Below are positions 1-13,163 of a stretch of DNA of 64,000 nt, piece after piece (the first letter of the stretch is position 1; the number at the start of each line of letters is the position of its first letter). Both the position numbers and the translations under genes were made by a program. The notes under the pieces are model-generated. The model did not search any database. It saw only the letters and a program-made list of their open reading frames with translations, and had not been told where the DNA came from. Source of the stretch: Pyrocephalus nanus (lineage: Eukaryota > Chordata > Aves > Passeriformes > Tyrannidae); assembly GCA_038380795.1 (NCBI GenBank), contig CM076262.1:70700629-70764628 (forward strand), in the 5' to 3' direction.

Positions 1-1057
1 TTCAGGCTGCCAGCAGCCAGGCTTTCAACGTGGCAAGGGGCCGGGCTGTGTCTGGGCAAATGTTTTCTTTCTGCGGTCAGAAAGCAGGGCTGGGCAGAGG
101 CGCTGTGCCCGAGGCACATCCTGACAATGAGCCCCTGCCCACCCAGGCCACGCTGGGTCCCGATCCCCCACGTTGACGGCAGGGGGACAGCGAGGGTGGC
201 AGCGACCTTGGGCCGTCTCCAGGAGCAGTGCTGTTCCCTGGGGAGCAGCAGGGACCCTCACGCTCAGGAAGAGAGCCCGGGGTATGTCACAGGACAGGGA
301 CAGGCTCGTGCCACCCACACAGCCCACCTGTGAGATGCGCTGGCATCTGCTGCCTCCAGCAGCTTGGCTCAGCACCGGTGCCCAGCTAAAAGGCAGCGTG
401 CAGCCTGTGCATCCCAGCAGGATCCCTGGGGACCCCTGCTCTCAGGCAGGAGTTGCTGTTGTGTCCTTTCCCCCTCGCTCATCCCCCCCCCCCCAACTGT
501 GAAGTTCCAAATTGTCTCTTCATAAAAATACTTTGCATCCCGGGACCCAAGCACAAACCTGCCCTGCCTGCTGGTGGCCTTGGCAAGGAGCAGGGAATTA
601 AATCACCAAGCCCAAGTCTGCAGTGTGTTCCCATTAAGGCTCGTGAATTTATGTCGGAGTTGGAAGAGGTCCTTGGTATGGGAAGGTCGGTGCTCTGTTT
701 TATTGCCCTTTATTTCCTTCACTGGCCTGAACAAGGTGTGAGGAGGAAGCAATCGGCTGGAGAGGTGCAGGACTCATGGAAGTAAGCAGGTGACATCCAA
801 GCCAAGGGGAGCAGTGGGTGATGCTCATCCCACCCTCCCATTCAGAGCAGGGTGGGCAGCAGGTCCCCACAGATCTCTGCTGTGAGAAGAAGCCATGCAG
901 CCATTTCACTGCTTTCTTTGAACTTCACTCTGTGACTTTTCTAAAACAGCCACGGCCAAAGTCAGCCCGTGGAGCTCTGCACAGTGGTCCAGGCCTTTGT
1001 GAGGAGGTGTCAACTGTGGGCTTTGCTGTATGGCACAAAACCCTATTTAAAACCCCC

Positions 1058-1126
1058 AGTGTGGTTGGAACCAGACCATTTTTAAGCTCCCTTCCAGTCC
1101 AGGCCTTTCTGTGATTCTCTGATTGC
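1058..1126 (+). repeat. CR1 LINE 3'-end fragment
   Basis: The stretch ends with the CR1 3' signature: a degenerate 'ctcccttccagtccaggcc' followed by the terminal octamer-like repeats TTCTGTGA and TTCTCTGA. Only about 70 bp is recognisable, so this is a 5'-truncated and diverged copy. CR1 does not end in poly-A, which matches what is seen here. Confidence 0.6.
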
Positions 1127-2284
1127 TAAGCCTCAGAAACCCAATGGTGAAGGAGACAAGAAAGCTTAGATTTATTTTTTTTGTAAGTTACTTTCCCATT
1201 TTGCAGATTACCATTATCATTCGTGTTATACTTTTCATTTTAAGCACCTATCTTGGAGTAGCCAGAATCATTTAGAGGAGTTTCCTGAGGCACCTGGACA
1301 CTGGGGAGCCCCTGGGGGGTTTTGCTGTCCCATAACAATGGCTCTGCAGGAGCAGGGCAGGAGCTGAGTGCCAGCACCAGCGGGGTAATGGCAAGTGCCT
1401 GCAGCGGGACAGGATGTCTCCTTTAAGTCTCCCTCTTCTGCAAGGCCAGTCCACACACTCCCAGGAACATCACCCTCAACAGATGGTTTTTTAGTCTTCT
1501 TTCTGGGGTTTTCCAGTGGAAGAGTCTCCTCAAAGCATTTGGGTGTGTCTCAGTTTGGCAAAGTCCACGCTGGCAGCTTGAGATCCCGCAAGTACCAGCA
1601 GTGAATGCCAGAATCAGGCAAACTTCAGATCAGTATCTTCATGCCTGTAGAATTCAGGTCACAGATGAGACAAGAAGCAGAGAAGTTCTCGATGGAGGGG
1701 GGAAGAAGACCCCTGGATGCCGTCTTGGCATCAATCACCCTGCTTATGCCACTCTCTGGCAGCTAAAACCCCGGCAGTGTGAGAGCTGGTGGCAATTCCC
1801 AGCCTGGTCCTGCGTGCAACGTGGTGCCTTTGGGATCTGTGATCAGAGGTTTGATTATTAGTGTAACACTGGTCATAAAGAGGAAATAAAATGAAACAAA
1901 ATGAAAGTGCAGCTATCAGCTTCCCTTGAGTTTAACTTGACCTATTTTAATTTAAATGGAAAACGTCACAAAACTTATCTATAACACTTTAAAGCCCTAG
2001 TCAGGAACACATTGCCAAGGCTAGATAGTGGCATGTTTTAGCAGCAATATGATGGACATAAAGCTCTTTAATGCACACAGAATGCTCAGCCCTCGAAAGC
2101 TCTGCGAGGAAAATCATTTGGGCCTTGTGAAGAAAGCGCAGAGCTGGGGGCAGGAAGAATCGCACCCTTGCCTGGCACTGCACCTCGCTGTGTACCTTGG
2201 CGTCTTTTTTATCTATTTCTGAAAGTTCTGAGCGGGCAGGAATAGAAAACGTCCATCACAAAGGTGCTGTGAGGCAACTCTGTG

Positions 2285-2850
2285 CACGTGAAGTGTTTCG
2301 AAAGCCCTGGGAGCCTTGCCCAGCTGTCATACGGTGTCCTCGGGCAGGGGGTGGACACGGAGAGCTCCTGATATCCCGTCACCAAAGTGACCGGGGGAGC
2401 TTCACTCGAGAGAGCAACGTGCACCGCAAGTCCTGAGGGCGAAATCTCTCCACTCTGTGGGCTTCTCCGAGATTGGTTTGATGCTCGTGACACACTGCAA
2501 GTGGAACAAAATTTCCCTCCCCCCCCAACCTGAGGGAAGGCTTTGGAGAGGCGTGCGGGGTTGGTGCCTCTGGAAATGCCCCCTCACGTGGAGCCGGTGC
2601 CCGGCTGGCACGGAGCATCCCGGCGTCCTTGCGCCCTGACCCTGGGAAGGCAAACCTCTGGCGGCTCCCAGCAGCACACTCGAGCTCCCACTCCACGTGG
2701 AGGGTGCTGAGGGTGGTGTGGAAGGCGCTGCTCTGCCGGCCTGGCGTGGATATCAAAGGCAGGTGCGCGGCCTGATTTCCCACTCGAGGCGCCTCTTCCC
2801 TCTGGAGGGGGAAGCTCGCGCGCGGGGCAGGAAGCCATCACGGAACAGCC
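2285..2850. promoter_or_regulatory. CpG-rich patch with three CACGTG E-boxes
   Basis: By eye this stretch is much richer in CG dinucleotides than its neighbours, most of all at 2545-2640 and 2745-2830. Perfect class-B E-boxes (CACGTG) lie at 2285-2290, 2585-2590 and 2694-2699. Such boxes bind CLOCK/BMAL1, MYC and BHLHE40/41 family factors. No exon or TATA element is recognised nearby. A regulatory role is inference. It could also be a GC-rich intergenic patch without function. Confidence 0.22.
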
Positions 2851-4287
2851 AGCTCAGGAAGGGGCCAGGGCCAAGATTTTGTTTTTAACCTGTTTCTTGT
2901 TTATTTAAGCCTTTGAGGAAGACGAATAAAAGCAGCCACTGACAGAGGCGGGCTGTGTCGCAACCGGAGCCGCGTGTGCTGGCCGGGTCACGGCGGTGAG
3001 GGCAGGCTGTGTGATGGCAGAGACCGCCTCTCTGCTCATTTGTCAGCCTCACAGACACACCAGCATCCTGCACAGGAGCCAGGGTGCTCAGAGAAGGTAT
3101 CCTGGGCAGAGAAATTATCTGTATCAGCAGCCACCTGACACCGGCTGCGGGAGGGTTGTGCTGCCTGCCAGGCAGCGGGTCAGCATCAGGGCTCTGAAGT
3201 CGCCTCTGCTGAAGGAGGAGTTAGAGGCAGGGATATTTTGGTCCTGGCTGTTTTGTGCAGAACAGGAAAGAGTAACTTGTTCCCCTTTGCAGAGAGGCAT
3301 CGGTCCCAGATGGGTTTGCCCCTGTGGCCAATGGAGCCCGTGCTTGTGCTGCCTCCTGCCCCAAAAATGAGGGCAGGCCGATCTTCCAGACTATGTTCCC
3401 CTGTGTGGATGTTCCACTGCCACATATTTGATGCTGCACGTGGGATAGCAGCAGATTTGCCACCATCAGCCGGTTTTTGCTGCTGTTCACATTTCCCTTG
3501 CATTGTTCGAGCTCCCCATTTGCTGAGGGCAAAATCCCTGCTCTGCCAAAGCAAGGCTTACAGGTGAGACCGGTGGTCCACATATGGGCTGTGGGGGAAC
3601 GTCTGCCTCCTCTCCCCCAGTCTGAACTGGCTGCTGCTTCCCCTGGCTGCCATCCCACAGTGTACTGGTTTGGGGGAACACTGGTTTGGGAACCCCCAGC
3701 TGTTCCCACCAGGGGCTACAGGAGGTCCCATCTGCAGGGAGCTGGCAGCTGGACTTGGGACTGGGATCACTGGGCTTGAATTCGAACCAAAATGTGACTG
3801 TGGAGCTGGGAGATAAACACACAGTTTCCTGTTGCAGAAAATGTAGGTTAGGTAGAGTTATCCTTCTCTGTTGTTTTTAAAGGGCAGAGGTTTGTTGCCT
3901 GCTTGAAGTCATCTGAATTTTTAAGGAAGCAAATAAGATGTAAAAAATTGGATTAAGTGAGAGTGTCACCACGGGGAGGGTCTGACTGGGGCCTGGGGTC
4001 AAAGTACAATGCATGGAATAAAGTGAGGGTGTCGTGATTTTGGATCCCCCAACTTTCATCAGTAAGAGCTACCTTCTCCTGGTAATCCTATTTTAAAAGG
4101 ACCCACAAGGGACCCCTGGTTTAACCCATATGGGCCTCTGCATTTTAAAGAGCTCTAAGCCAGCCTTGGGATGACTTTCTGAAATGCCCCATTCCTTTAA
4201 AGAATAGATGGGCATGCATTAATCTATTTGTAATTCTCCAAGTTTGCTTAAAAAGTAAATGAAGCCATTACAAAAATCCAGTTGACC

Positions 4288-4307
4288 AAAAAAAAAAAAA
4301 AAAAAAA
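4288..4307. repeat. Poly-A tract (20 nt)
   Basis: This is an uninterrupted run of A. The sequence before it is not a recognisable processed transcript, so it is called a homopolymer and not a retrocopy tail. Confidence 0.9.
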
Positions 4308-7300
4308 GCCAGCTCTGGCCAGTCATTTCAGGCTAAGCTAATGCAATTATCATTCTTATCCATATTGTCATGCAGTTAGTCCCGCTGAGCCTAGCACTCA
4401 ACTGTCCTGATTTTTCATCTTAAATTCTCTTTGTTCCTCTTCAAGTATTACTCCTGATTAAGGTCTGTGATTTGAGAAACTTAATGTCAGGTTTTAAAGT
4501 GACAGCTGATTTTTCCCTTAGCAAGTTTGTTTTGTATGGATAAGCTTTTACATGGCTTTGACATATTTTTGACTCCTTTTTGCTCTTCAGCTTCCTTTGT
4601 AGACACTCTCCTTAATGTCTCTGAAAAGACTGTTGAGCTTGTGCTCTCAGAGAGGGTAATAAACCCTCTTGCAGGTGTTATTGTGCAAGGGGGGGGGGGG
4701 AAGATGTGAAATGGAAGTAGGCACCAGGAATGCAAATTCCCGCTGCAATTTGGGTCACATGTCCAAAGGGAATTATAATTCCTCACATGCTTTCTCACGC
4801 AGCAGGATGTGGGAGCAGAGGGAGTGCTGCCTTAGACTGGGCTCTCAGCTCATCTACTCCTCTGTCTTCTCCCTGAGGGTGCCAAATTGCCAAATCCTGT
4901 AAACCCAGAGCAAGAAACGCCAGAAGGGGCAATCCTAACTTGCTTATAGGAAAATATTTTCCTAACCCTGGGCATATATCACTTGGCACGTCCCCTGAAG
5001 GGCTCTGGTTTATATCCCTTCTGCTTGATTATCTCAAATGAGGTAACCCTGGAGATGTCCACAACCTTTATAAATGCCCCTGCATTTTTTTCAGGCCCAT
5101 GAGCTCTGCCTCTCGGCCATCTCCGGTGGCAGCGAATCCCAATCTTGCCATGCCCTGCTGAACGCATCCCCATTCCTCCTGCCATTCACTGCTTAGTTTT
5201 TAAAATCAAATCAAGCATTCCCATTGCCTTTCCCACAATAGCCTGGATTTTCTTGCACCAGCCATCCTCAGGCTTTGCTCTCTGCTCTCTGTGTCGGTCA
5301 GTCGGTACCACCTTTATTAACATTCCCTTCCACCTTTGCACAAGAGCTTTCCTATCACCTTGAGCAGGAATTTCTTTGGCCCTTGAGGCACAAAACTGCT
5401 TTCCCTCCAGGCCATCCCTCTCCCACCTTTCCTGGCCCTCGCCAGGACTGCAGATGTGGTGTGGATTGTTCTGAGGTCTGGGCAGAGGGAGTCACACTAT
5501 GGGCACAACCCTGCTGAAATCAGGAGCTGTCTCAGCCAAGTTTCTAATAAGATTTGCTCTTGTTGCCCTGATCTGAGCCAAGACCTGCAGCAGGGACGTC
5601 AGCCAGGGTCTGGCAGCTCCTTCCTGCAACTTCTATTTCACCCTGGCAAGGCCAGACCTTGCCCCTCACCTTCTCTGTGCCACCGAGGCCACTGACCTGC
5701 CCGTCCCAGGACTTGCTAGCGCAGCAGCACGAGGCCTCTCTTGCACCAGAGACCTCCTTTTGCAGCAGGAAAAAGTATCTTGATAATCCCTGGTTGTGAT
5801 CCACAGTGCTGGCAGCAGCCAGTCTGCTCTCAGCCCTTTTGGCTGATAGAACAGGTGTAAAAAGAGTAGGAGAGGGGTTTTAGGAGTGATTACAGCTATC
5901 AGAGAGACAAAAAAAAATAAAAATTAACCCAGCACAGACATGGTATTTACAGGGCACATGGAGAGCAATGGGAGTGAGGGTTCAGATGGTATCATGCCTT
6001 TGAAAGTGCCTATAGGAGCACTTCCAGTGCCCCCAGTTCAGCTTTGGGATGCCCAGAGGAGAATTTCTGGTCCCTAGACACTGTGTAAGGGAGCTGCCAG
6101 GAAACACCACTGTCACTGCAAAAAGGGACCCTCTTGTCACCCATTCAAGCTGCTTAGGGATGCATGAGACAAAAGGCTGTTTTTCCTTTTGCCTTGGAAT
6201 TAAAGCTCCAGGTTTGATGCTCCCAGAGCAGAGGATTTCCAAGGGCACAGCTCCCCATGACTGTGCCCATGTGAAGTGGCCTGTGCAGGCAGGAGGTGGG
6301 TGACAGTCAGAGATACCACTGACATCATTTTAAGGCTGGGTGAACACGCTGCAGCTGGAAAAATACCGAAAAATGGCATTTATACACCTTGTACGGTCGA
6401 CTGTGCTATAGGCAGTGCTAGTAGGGATGTTTGCTTCTCAAGTTATTCAAGACATCCCATTATACAACCCCAGTTTCAGTCAACTGAAGCTTTGCCAAAC
6501 CTTTTGAGGTGATTTTTTCCGTGCTGCACGCCTGCCTCTGACATCTTTTGAGGGAAAGATCCAGCCAAAATGGGCTCAGCCAGAACTCCTGGCACCGAGC
6601 ACAAGAGGCAAGAAGAAGCTGTTTCACACCACATGAAGTTGCTTCTGGTGACCTTTTCGCTGAATGGCTCAAACTGGCTTTGGAGCAGGGATTTGAAGTT
6701 TGGCAGGAGGGCCCGATGTCGTGTCAGGGGTTTGCCACGGGTCTTTTCCATCGCCTCCCATCATGAGGCACCTCCCTGCTGCTGCCAGGCCTTGTGTGAT
6801 GTCTGAGGTGCCTGACCTGGTGCCTCTCAGCCTTACAGCCTTGCTAACAGGCCGTGGGGCTGCCAGCGTGGTGGGAGACCATGGGATTCCTGCCTTTGTG
6901 TGACTTGAAAAACTACATCCAGAAAGTTGTGTTGCACATTGTTGCAGCTGCACAGTGAAGCACTGAGAGGTTTGGAAGTGCTGGGATTAAACTGGCCTGT
7001 GCAAACTCAGTTCACTTTCCAAAGCTGGTTTGGAAGATGGATCTATTGCTACTTTCTTCGTCCCACACAGCTGGCCCTCCCATCTGAAGTTTCCTGTGGT
7101 TTTAGTTACAGTGCACTGATAACCCCCAACCTTTTGTAGCTTTTTTTTTTCAACATAGCTTGAACTGGAAGTATCTGAAACCGGTTGAGATCTCACAAAT
7201 GTTACTGTTGCTGTGTACTCTAGAAGCAGTAATCTTCCTTGGCTCTTGTGCAGCAATGGCATGGAAGAGATGTTTAGGACAGAAACACACGATTTGCCAC

Positions 7301-7609
7301 TAACCTGCCAACTTCCATCTGAATGCCCGTGGGCTCACACTGAGGGGTCCAGCTCCATGAGGCCCTAAACCACAGGATTCAGTGGGTTTTCAGCCACGTG
7401 GACAGATCCCATCATTCTTGTCTCTCCCTGTTGCCTGACTGTTGGCTGTACCAGCACTTTGGTATTTATGGAAGTCGTGGTAACAGTGCCACAAGGGCGG
7501 GCAACTGAAGTTTAGATTTCCTTCAGCGTGGTGTTTCTGATGTACAGCTATTAGTCCCTCTACAAGTAGAAGAATTAAAGACATGAAAGACCTTGTTGTA
7601 AAGGCTTAG

Positions 7610-7810
7610 ATGGCAGGAGGACAAGTCCTAGCTCTGCCACAGGCTGCCCATATGACGTTGGACAGGCCTTGACCTGCACATTCCACTGGCATTAACTGGA
7701 AGTAAGCACCTGGTGTACCTGGTGCACCTGCTACCCTGAGGGTCCTCAGGAGAGCCTGAGCTTACAGAATTCAGTTGCTCTGTGCCTCAGTCCCTCATTT
7801 TGAAATGGCA
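7610..7810 (+). repeat. Old L3/MIR-type retroelement remnant
   Basis: The segment contains 'cctagctctgccac' followed by a degenerate 'gacgttggacaggcc', and about 90 bp later 'ctctgtgcctcagtccctc' then 'gaaatgg'. This order matches the ancient amniote L3/MIR-type 3' core, in which 'tgaccttgggcaagtcac' precedes 'ctctgtgcctcagtttccc' and 'tgtaaaatggg'. Divergence is high and the family assignment is approximate. Confidence 0.4.
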
Positions 7811-10082
7811 GCACAAGCAGCTCTTGGTCCTTCTAGGGCCACCCGATCAGGCTGTTTAAGGATCTTACCTTGGCGTCCTGCATCTCAACCCCACAGAGGC
7901 AGAGGGAAGGTGCTCCCATGCCCCATTCTGCCCCAGCTCCTCTTCCTGCCCATCCCTATCTGCAGGTTTTCCAAACATGAGTGCGCCCAGCGTCTTCCTT
8001 CAGCCAGTCCGTGGATCCCACGCTGTGAGTGGCTTTGCTTTGAGGTGTCTCAGTCCCCCGTTACTCAGTGTGGCGGAGGCTGCACTCTCCTAGCACAGGC
8101 TTCCTCTTGTTTTCTCTCTCTCATCATCTGGGTGGCCTCTGCCTCTGCCTACACTGCCAGTGCCCTGCACTCCCCATCAGGCTGGGGACTGAGATCTCTT
8201 TCTTTGCTCTTCTCACACTGTGTGACTTTCCAAAGAAAGAGAAAGGGCCTGGAAAGAACGCAGAGCCTTCCCGAGGGACGAGTCCACGACTGCAGAATGA
8301 GGTTTTCTGGAATTAAGGACCATTACCAAATACTGAGAAAGCCCAAGGATGCAGTCAGCTGGGATAAGCTAGAATGGGATAGACAAGGGCCCTGTTTTAA
8401 CACAGGTCCTAAGGAATGGATAATAAGGAATTCATAATAAGAAACACAGGGGATCTCTGGCAGGAGGGAATGACACAACAGGGCAGTTCCAACTGCATCT
8501 TTGACCCTACTGTGCTTGTTAGAAGGCTGTGCTTTCAGTCTTGTTCTGTTAATGCAGTTTCCCTTTTATTTAATGCACAATCCCGTGGGCCTCACATTTA
8601 TAACCCACAGATTCCTGAGGGATTTGTGCAGGTAAGGAGCCTAACTGTCTTAGGTGTAGCAAATTTCCTGGGTAAAAGCGAAGCTGAGCGAGCAGCATTT
8701 GCAGCTAATTAAAATGCTACGCTTTAAAATAATTTTTGCTAATTACTAATCTTTAGCAGCACTATTTTAACTACAGTTTCCATGTTCCACGGGGATTTGA
8801 ACTCTGTTAATTTCCCACTGACTCTCTTGGCACCATTTAGCATATCAAAATGACCATGAAATTAAAAAACCTTAGCCATTTTAATTCTCTAGGAATTAAT
8901 GCTAGCAGTAACAGGGGAAGGTTTTGCTGCAGGAACTAAATTCAGGCCCTTTCCTCTTCTTTTTCCCCCCAAAAAAGGTGATTATGTTGTAGTGCTGACT
9001 GTCCCAGAGGAGCACAGAAGCTGCTCTGGGCACAGGCTGTGTTTGCTCTGCCAGGAGGAGGATGCACAGGGCCACGTTTCCTTTACAAATAACGTTGTCC
9101 CATAAGGCTGGGCAGTGAGCTGAGGGATAATCAGCATTCTCTTGGCCTCAGAATAGTCAGAATCTGTCAAAATCAGTAGCCTGGTCTTTTAAATCCCACT
9201 CTGGGCCGCTGGCCACTAGGCAGCTACTACCCCTGTGCAATGTCAGACATGGAACCAACGTCAGAATGAGAGCTAAACCTCAATTGTGCCATTCCCAGGC
9301 TCCTGCTCTGCTTAACAAACTGCACTGCTTGCCCCTGCAAGACTGAAATGTCCTTTAAAAGGCTGGAAAAGAGAAAGGGAACGTGAGACTTCTCTCTGGA
9401 ATAAGGCAGAGTGCATTTGCAGCACCCTCACATCGCCACAGCAATCCAAACACACAAATAACATCACTGTGTGATTTTGGAAGAAAAATGGCTCAGTTAT
9501 TTACCAATGAAATCTCCAAATCAGCCTCCGACAGTCACACTGAAAAACGATGTAAACATTCAACACGAGAACAATCAAAAATACATCAGTTGTTATTTTC
9601 TTTTTAACTGCAAGGGAAGATTCACATCCTTTCGCCGAACGCACGTCTACACAGATCAATGTCAGCTCTTATTCACTTGCTACTTTTAACTATTTGCATT
9701 TATTCCTCTTCCTTGGGTCTTAGTCAGCTCGCCACCGTCATAGCCTTGTTCTACATGCTCTGATTAAAGCGAATTCTGGGCCTTTCTCTGGAGCACAAGA
9801 CACCTCACTTTCTGGTTCTCTGTTGTACATCCAGCACCCCATGCTGGCCCTGCACCCAAGCCCTCTCTGGCAGCCTCCCTGTCTCTCCCTCTTTGGAACA
9901 AGGGGGTATCCAGAGGAGTTATCCCACTGGCTCCACCACTGGATTGCTTGTGGACCCTGTGTGCATCATGGGACACATCATGTAGCCTTTCCTTGCCTTT
10001 CTGAGCCACGAAGCTGCATCAATCCCGGTAGGATGAGCCTAGCAGCAAGGATTTGTTCTATGTTTGCTTGCCCCCCCCACCC

Positions 10083-10205
10083 CTTGTAAACTGAGCATAG
10101 TAATACCTGCCTAGATCAAAGGGGGTATGGGGAGAATTAAATAATTAATGTATATAAAGCACTTGGAAAGATGAAAGATGCTATATAAGTACGAAGTATT
10201 AACTA
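10083..10205 (+). repeat. L3/CR1-like ancient LINE 3' tail
   Basis: The sequence follows the L3-type tail closely in order: 'ttgtaaactgag', 'taatacctgcctag', 'gaattaaataattaatg', 'tataaagcacttgg', 'gatgaaagatgctatataag', then 'gtattaa'. The '-aaagcgctttgagatc...gatgaaaggcgctatataa-' signature is characteristic of old CR1/L3 elements shared by amniotes. Only the 3' end remains. Confidence 0.62.
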
Positions 10206-10206
10206 C

Positions 10207-10310
10207 TAAAAAAACAAAAACAAAACCAAAACCACAATAACACACACACACACACAAAAAACCAAAACAAAAAAACCAAAACCAAAACCACAAAAAAAAA
10301 CCCAAACTGG
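10207..10310. repeat. A-rich low-complexity tract with CA repeat
   Basis: About 100 bp made of AAAAC/AACC-type units with an internal (CA)8-like run near 10240-10256. It directly follows the L3-type tail and may have grown from that element's A-rich end. Confidence 0.8.
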
Positions 10311-12979
10311 TTACTGATGTAAGACTCCAGTTTATTTTGTAAGAAATGTGTGAAATCAAAGTAATTGCCACTAACAAATTAGGAGTTAGATTGTGCCAAG
10401 CCCTAACACAGCTAGTCAGGGGACTGAGGGCCTTGCCTTCTCCTGTGGCTCAGTTAGGGCACCTGCACGAGCAAGAAGGCACCAAAACCGTGCCCACAAC
10501 AGGGATTTGGAAGGGAAGGCACTTCCTGCCTCACCGAATCACCTCAAGCAACCATGTCAACTGGTGCAATTCAAAAAATTGATTCCACAGTGTCTTCCAA
10601 CGAGCTGTTTCTTGCTGTTCCCCAGCCTCGCTGCTCCAGTGGTTAGAAACCTTCCTCCTCTGGTTTCCAGGCTAAATGCGCTCACGGCCATTTGTATCCA
10701 TTTGTCCTCGTGCCAACATTGTTTTAAGTTTAACACAAGATATTTATAGACCAATCGTGTCCTCTCTAACCTTTAATGCTGTTGGGCCGAACGAGGCAAT
10801 CCCTTCCAGTTTCCTGCTGTTAAGTGGGGTCTCCAAGCCCCCACCAAGCACCTGACCGACGCTTCGTTACGCCTGGTCCTGTCGCAATCCATCTTTCCCT
10901 AACAGGGATGAACAGAGCTGTGTGCAGCCTCCTCACAGGGCCCACCAGCACTTGTTCTCCATCACTAACACTTTTCAGGCCCACGTGGGAAATCCTTGGT
11001 GCAGCCTTGCTCGCATTTACCTTTCCCCACGGCCGTGCCGTGCTGCCGTTTCCCAGTAATCCCGCGACCAGGATTTTTATTTTCCCAGAGAAACTCTGAC
11101 ACTCCAGCCTTACGTGCCAGCCCCTTACATTTGGCACAATTGAATTTCATCCTATTCCCATTGTTCCCATCCGCGAGGTCACGCAGTTCTTCCTGTTTGA
11201 TAGGCTGGGGCCTCTCGTGTATTGACAAGCGCTCGCATGTCTGTGTCATCAGGAAATTTCCCGACGCACTCCTCCCTCTTTTGTGTGGCGGGCAAATGCT
11301 AACTGAAAGCAGTCCCCAGGCGGCCCTCAGACAAATCCACTAGCAGCCACCTTCCAGATCTGCTTTCAGCACATCTAGCTTTCCTCTCCCACCCTGCTAT
11401 GATGTCTCACCTACCTTGCAGAGATGATCCTTCCAGAGGGAAAGATGATGCAAGTCTGTGGGCCTTGCCGGACCCAACCAGTGCTTCAAAAGTGGCTGCG
11501 TCCCCTTGGGGGCATTGCAAAAGAGAGTCAGACAAGTTGCAAAGGACTGACATTTCATAACAATGCTAAGCCAAGAAAATATAATGCTCAGGGTGACTTT
11601 GGATGGGAGGGAGTATTCTCCCACATCTGGTGGAGCGCATGCAGCAATTCTGGCAGCGCAGAAAGCCCCATGTCCTCAAGAACCCTTTTACATGAGGACA
11701 TGAAGCCACATTGGTGTTGCTGATCAGAGGGAAACTGAGTCCACAGAGAGGTGGAGCGTGCAGAGACACAGGGTTAGGGAGCTCTTTCAGGGGAGAGATG
11801 GCCAGACATTAAGAGTCCTCAATCTGCTGTCATGCAGGTCTACCCTAAGCCTCGGGCCTCTGTTTTGCCTCAGAGAAAGACCAGGCAGTTTTGGTCATTT
11901 ATGGAGATGATTTATGGATGGTTTACACCAATGCAGGAAGCAAAGGGATACTGATTTCAGGGAGTAAGCGGCTCTTTGTGGGGCAGAAGATTATGGCCCA
12001 GCATCTGCTCAGCCCTGTGGTTGCTGAAACAAGCTCAGGAGGAGATGGGAAGAAATGAACTGTGGTACACTCAGGTATCCTGTCTGCAGGAAAGATCACA
12101 GGGTCCATCTTTGAACCAGCCAAGAGGCAAACCTTGGCCACACTGATGTCAGCAACCAAACTTCAGCTGGGCTGGGGAGGTTGGTTCTGGCACTCAGATG
12201 CTTCGGGGCTCCAAGGATAACTCGGGGAAGAGCCACCACTTACGGTGGACCCCGGTGGGTGGAACGGCTGTCAAAAGACTGGACCCCTCCTCAGAAAATT
12301 CCAGCTGGTGCCTTCCGGAGCACCCACATGTGTATTTCGGGCAACTGTGAGTACATCAGACCTTGAAGCACGTCTGGAGCAGTGAATAACACAGTGAGGC
12401 CGCCCCGCTGCCAGCCTGAGACCTTGAGCCAGCTGCAGAAACAAAGCCCCGAGTGTCTGCAAATGTCAGAAAGTCCAAGAAATGAGATACATATGCATAT
12501 GCTCTGCAAAGTTTGCCCTGGATCTTTGGAGAGAGCACCTTGTCAGAGCTGCTGGTAGCTCAGAAGCAGTTTTTTTCCGTGTACCTCCTGAGAATAAGGC
12601 CTTTCTAGTTTCATTGCAAGGCACTGAGTTGCACAGGACGAGCTGAGCACATTTGGGACCCACTGCTATGATGGAGAATTCCCGGGCTCCTGCACCCACT
12701 GATCCCTCCACCCTGGCTTTGGGTCCCACCTGTGCAGTCAGAAATTGGGTTTCAGAGCTGAGCAAAGCCAGAGCTTAGATTTTAAATATTATCTTTCCAC
12801 CTCGTAGGACTTACTGCAGTCTGCCCATCTTGCCGCCTTCTGTGGTCTCCTAGCTCTGTGTTTGGGGGTGTGGGAAAGAAATGGAAGGCTGAACATGACA
12901 GCCATGCCTTCCTTTTCTTTTTCATCCCATTCTCACCCTCTACAGAGACAGTCAGCACCCCAAAGCCCTTAGCTGGGCT

Positions 12980-13065
12980 TCTCCTCTGCTTGCTTACCCT
13001 CCATGGGTTGCAGTTTCTCCGAGGTAAAATGGAGATCAGCAGCCCATGAGGGTCATGCTGTTGCC
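12980..13065 (+). repeat. Possible L3/MIR-type remnant
   Basis: The string 'ttgcagtttctccgagg' followed by 'taaaatggagatcagcagcc' resembles the 'cctcagtttctccatctgtaaaatgggga' core of L3/MIR-type elements. It is short and diverged, so the call is weak. Confidence 0.33.
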
Positions 13066-13148
13066 AGCAGTCTTGGATATGGTCCCAGCCAGGCTGCCCC
13101 CCATGGTAAGGGTCCCCATACTAGGAGAAAAACCCCAGAGGGGCTGAT

Positions 13149-13163
13149 TTTTTTTTTTTTTTT
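13149..13163. repeat. Poly-T tract
   Basis: A short T homopolymer within intergenic DNA. No associated gene or retrocopy is visible. Confidence 0.8.

Larger units (their letters stand above)
1..9999. other. 5' flanking intergenic DNA of SSPN, distal part
   Basis: No coding exon is recognisable on either strand. The open frames are short, overlap each other in several frames, lack splice context and resemble no protein family known to me. Contents I can name are a CR1 tail near 1.06-1.13 kb, a CpG-rich patch at 2.3-2.85 kb, a 20-nt A tract at 4288-4307, L3/MIR-like remnants at 7.6-7.8 kb, and AT-rich segments at 8.69-8.9 kb and 9.4-9.7 kb that look like conserved non-coding DNA. By synteny in other vertebrates BHLHE41 should lie further upstream; none of its bHLH or Orange-domain coding sequence is seen here. 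Confidence 0.6.

Noticed and set aside
655..680. 'gagttggaagaggtccttgg' resembling a CR1 minus-strand end
   Set aside because: No adjacent terminal octamers or further CR1 landmarks; too short.
7775..8437. 220-residue open frame on the + strand
   Set aside because: No domain, low-complexity Ser/Leu/Cys-rich composition, overlaps L3/MIR-like remnants, and no splice or promoter context. It is a chance open frame.
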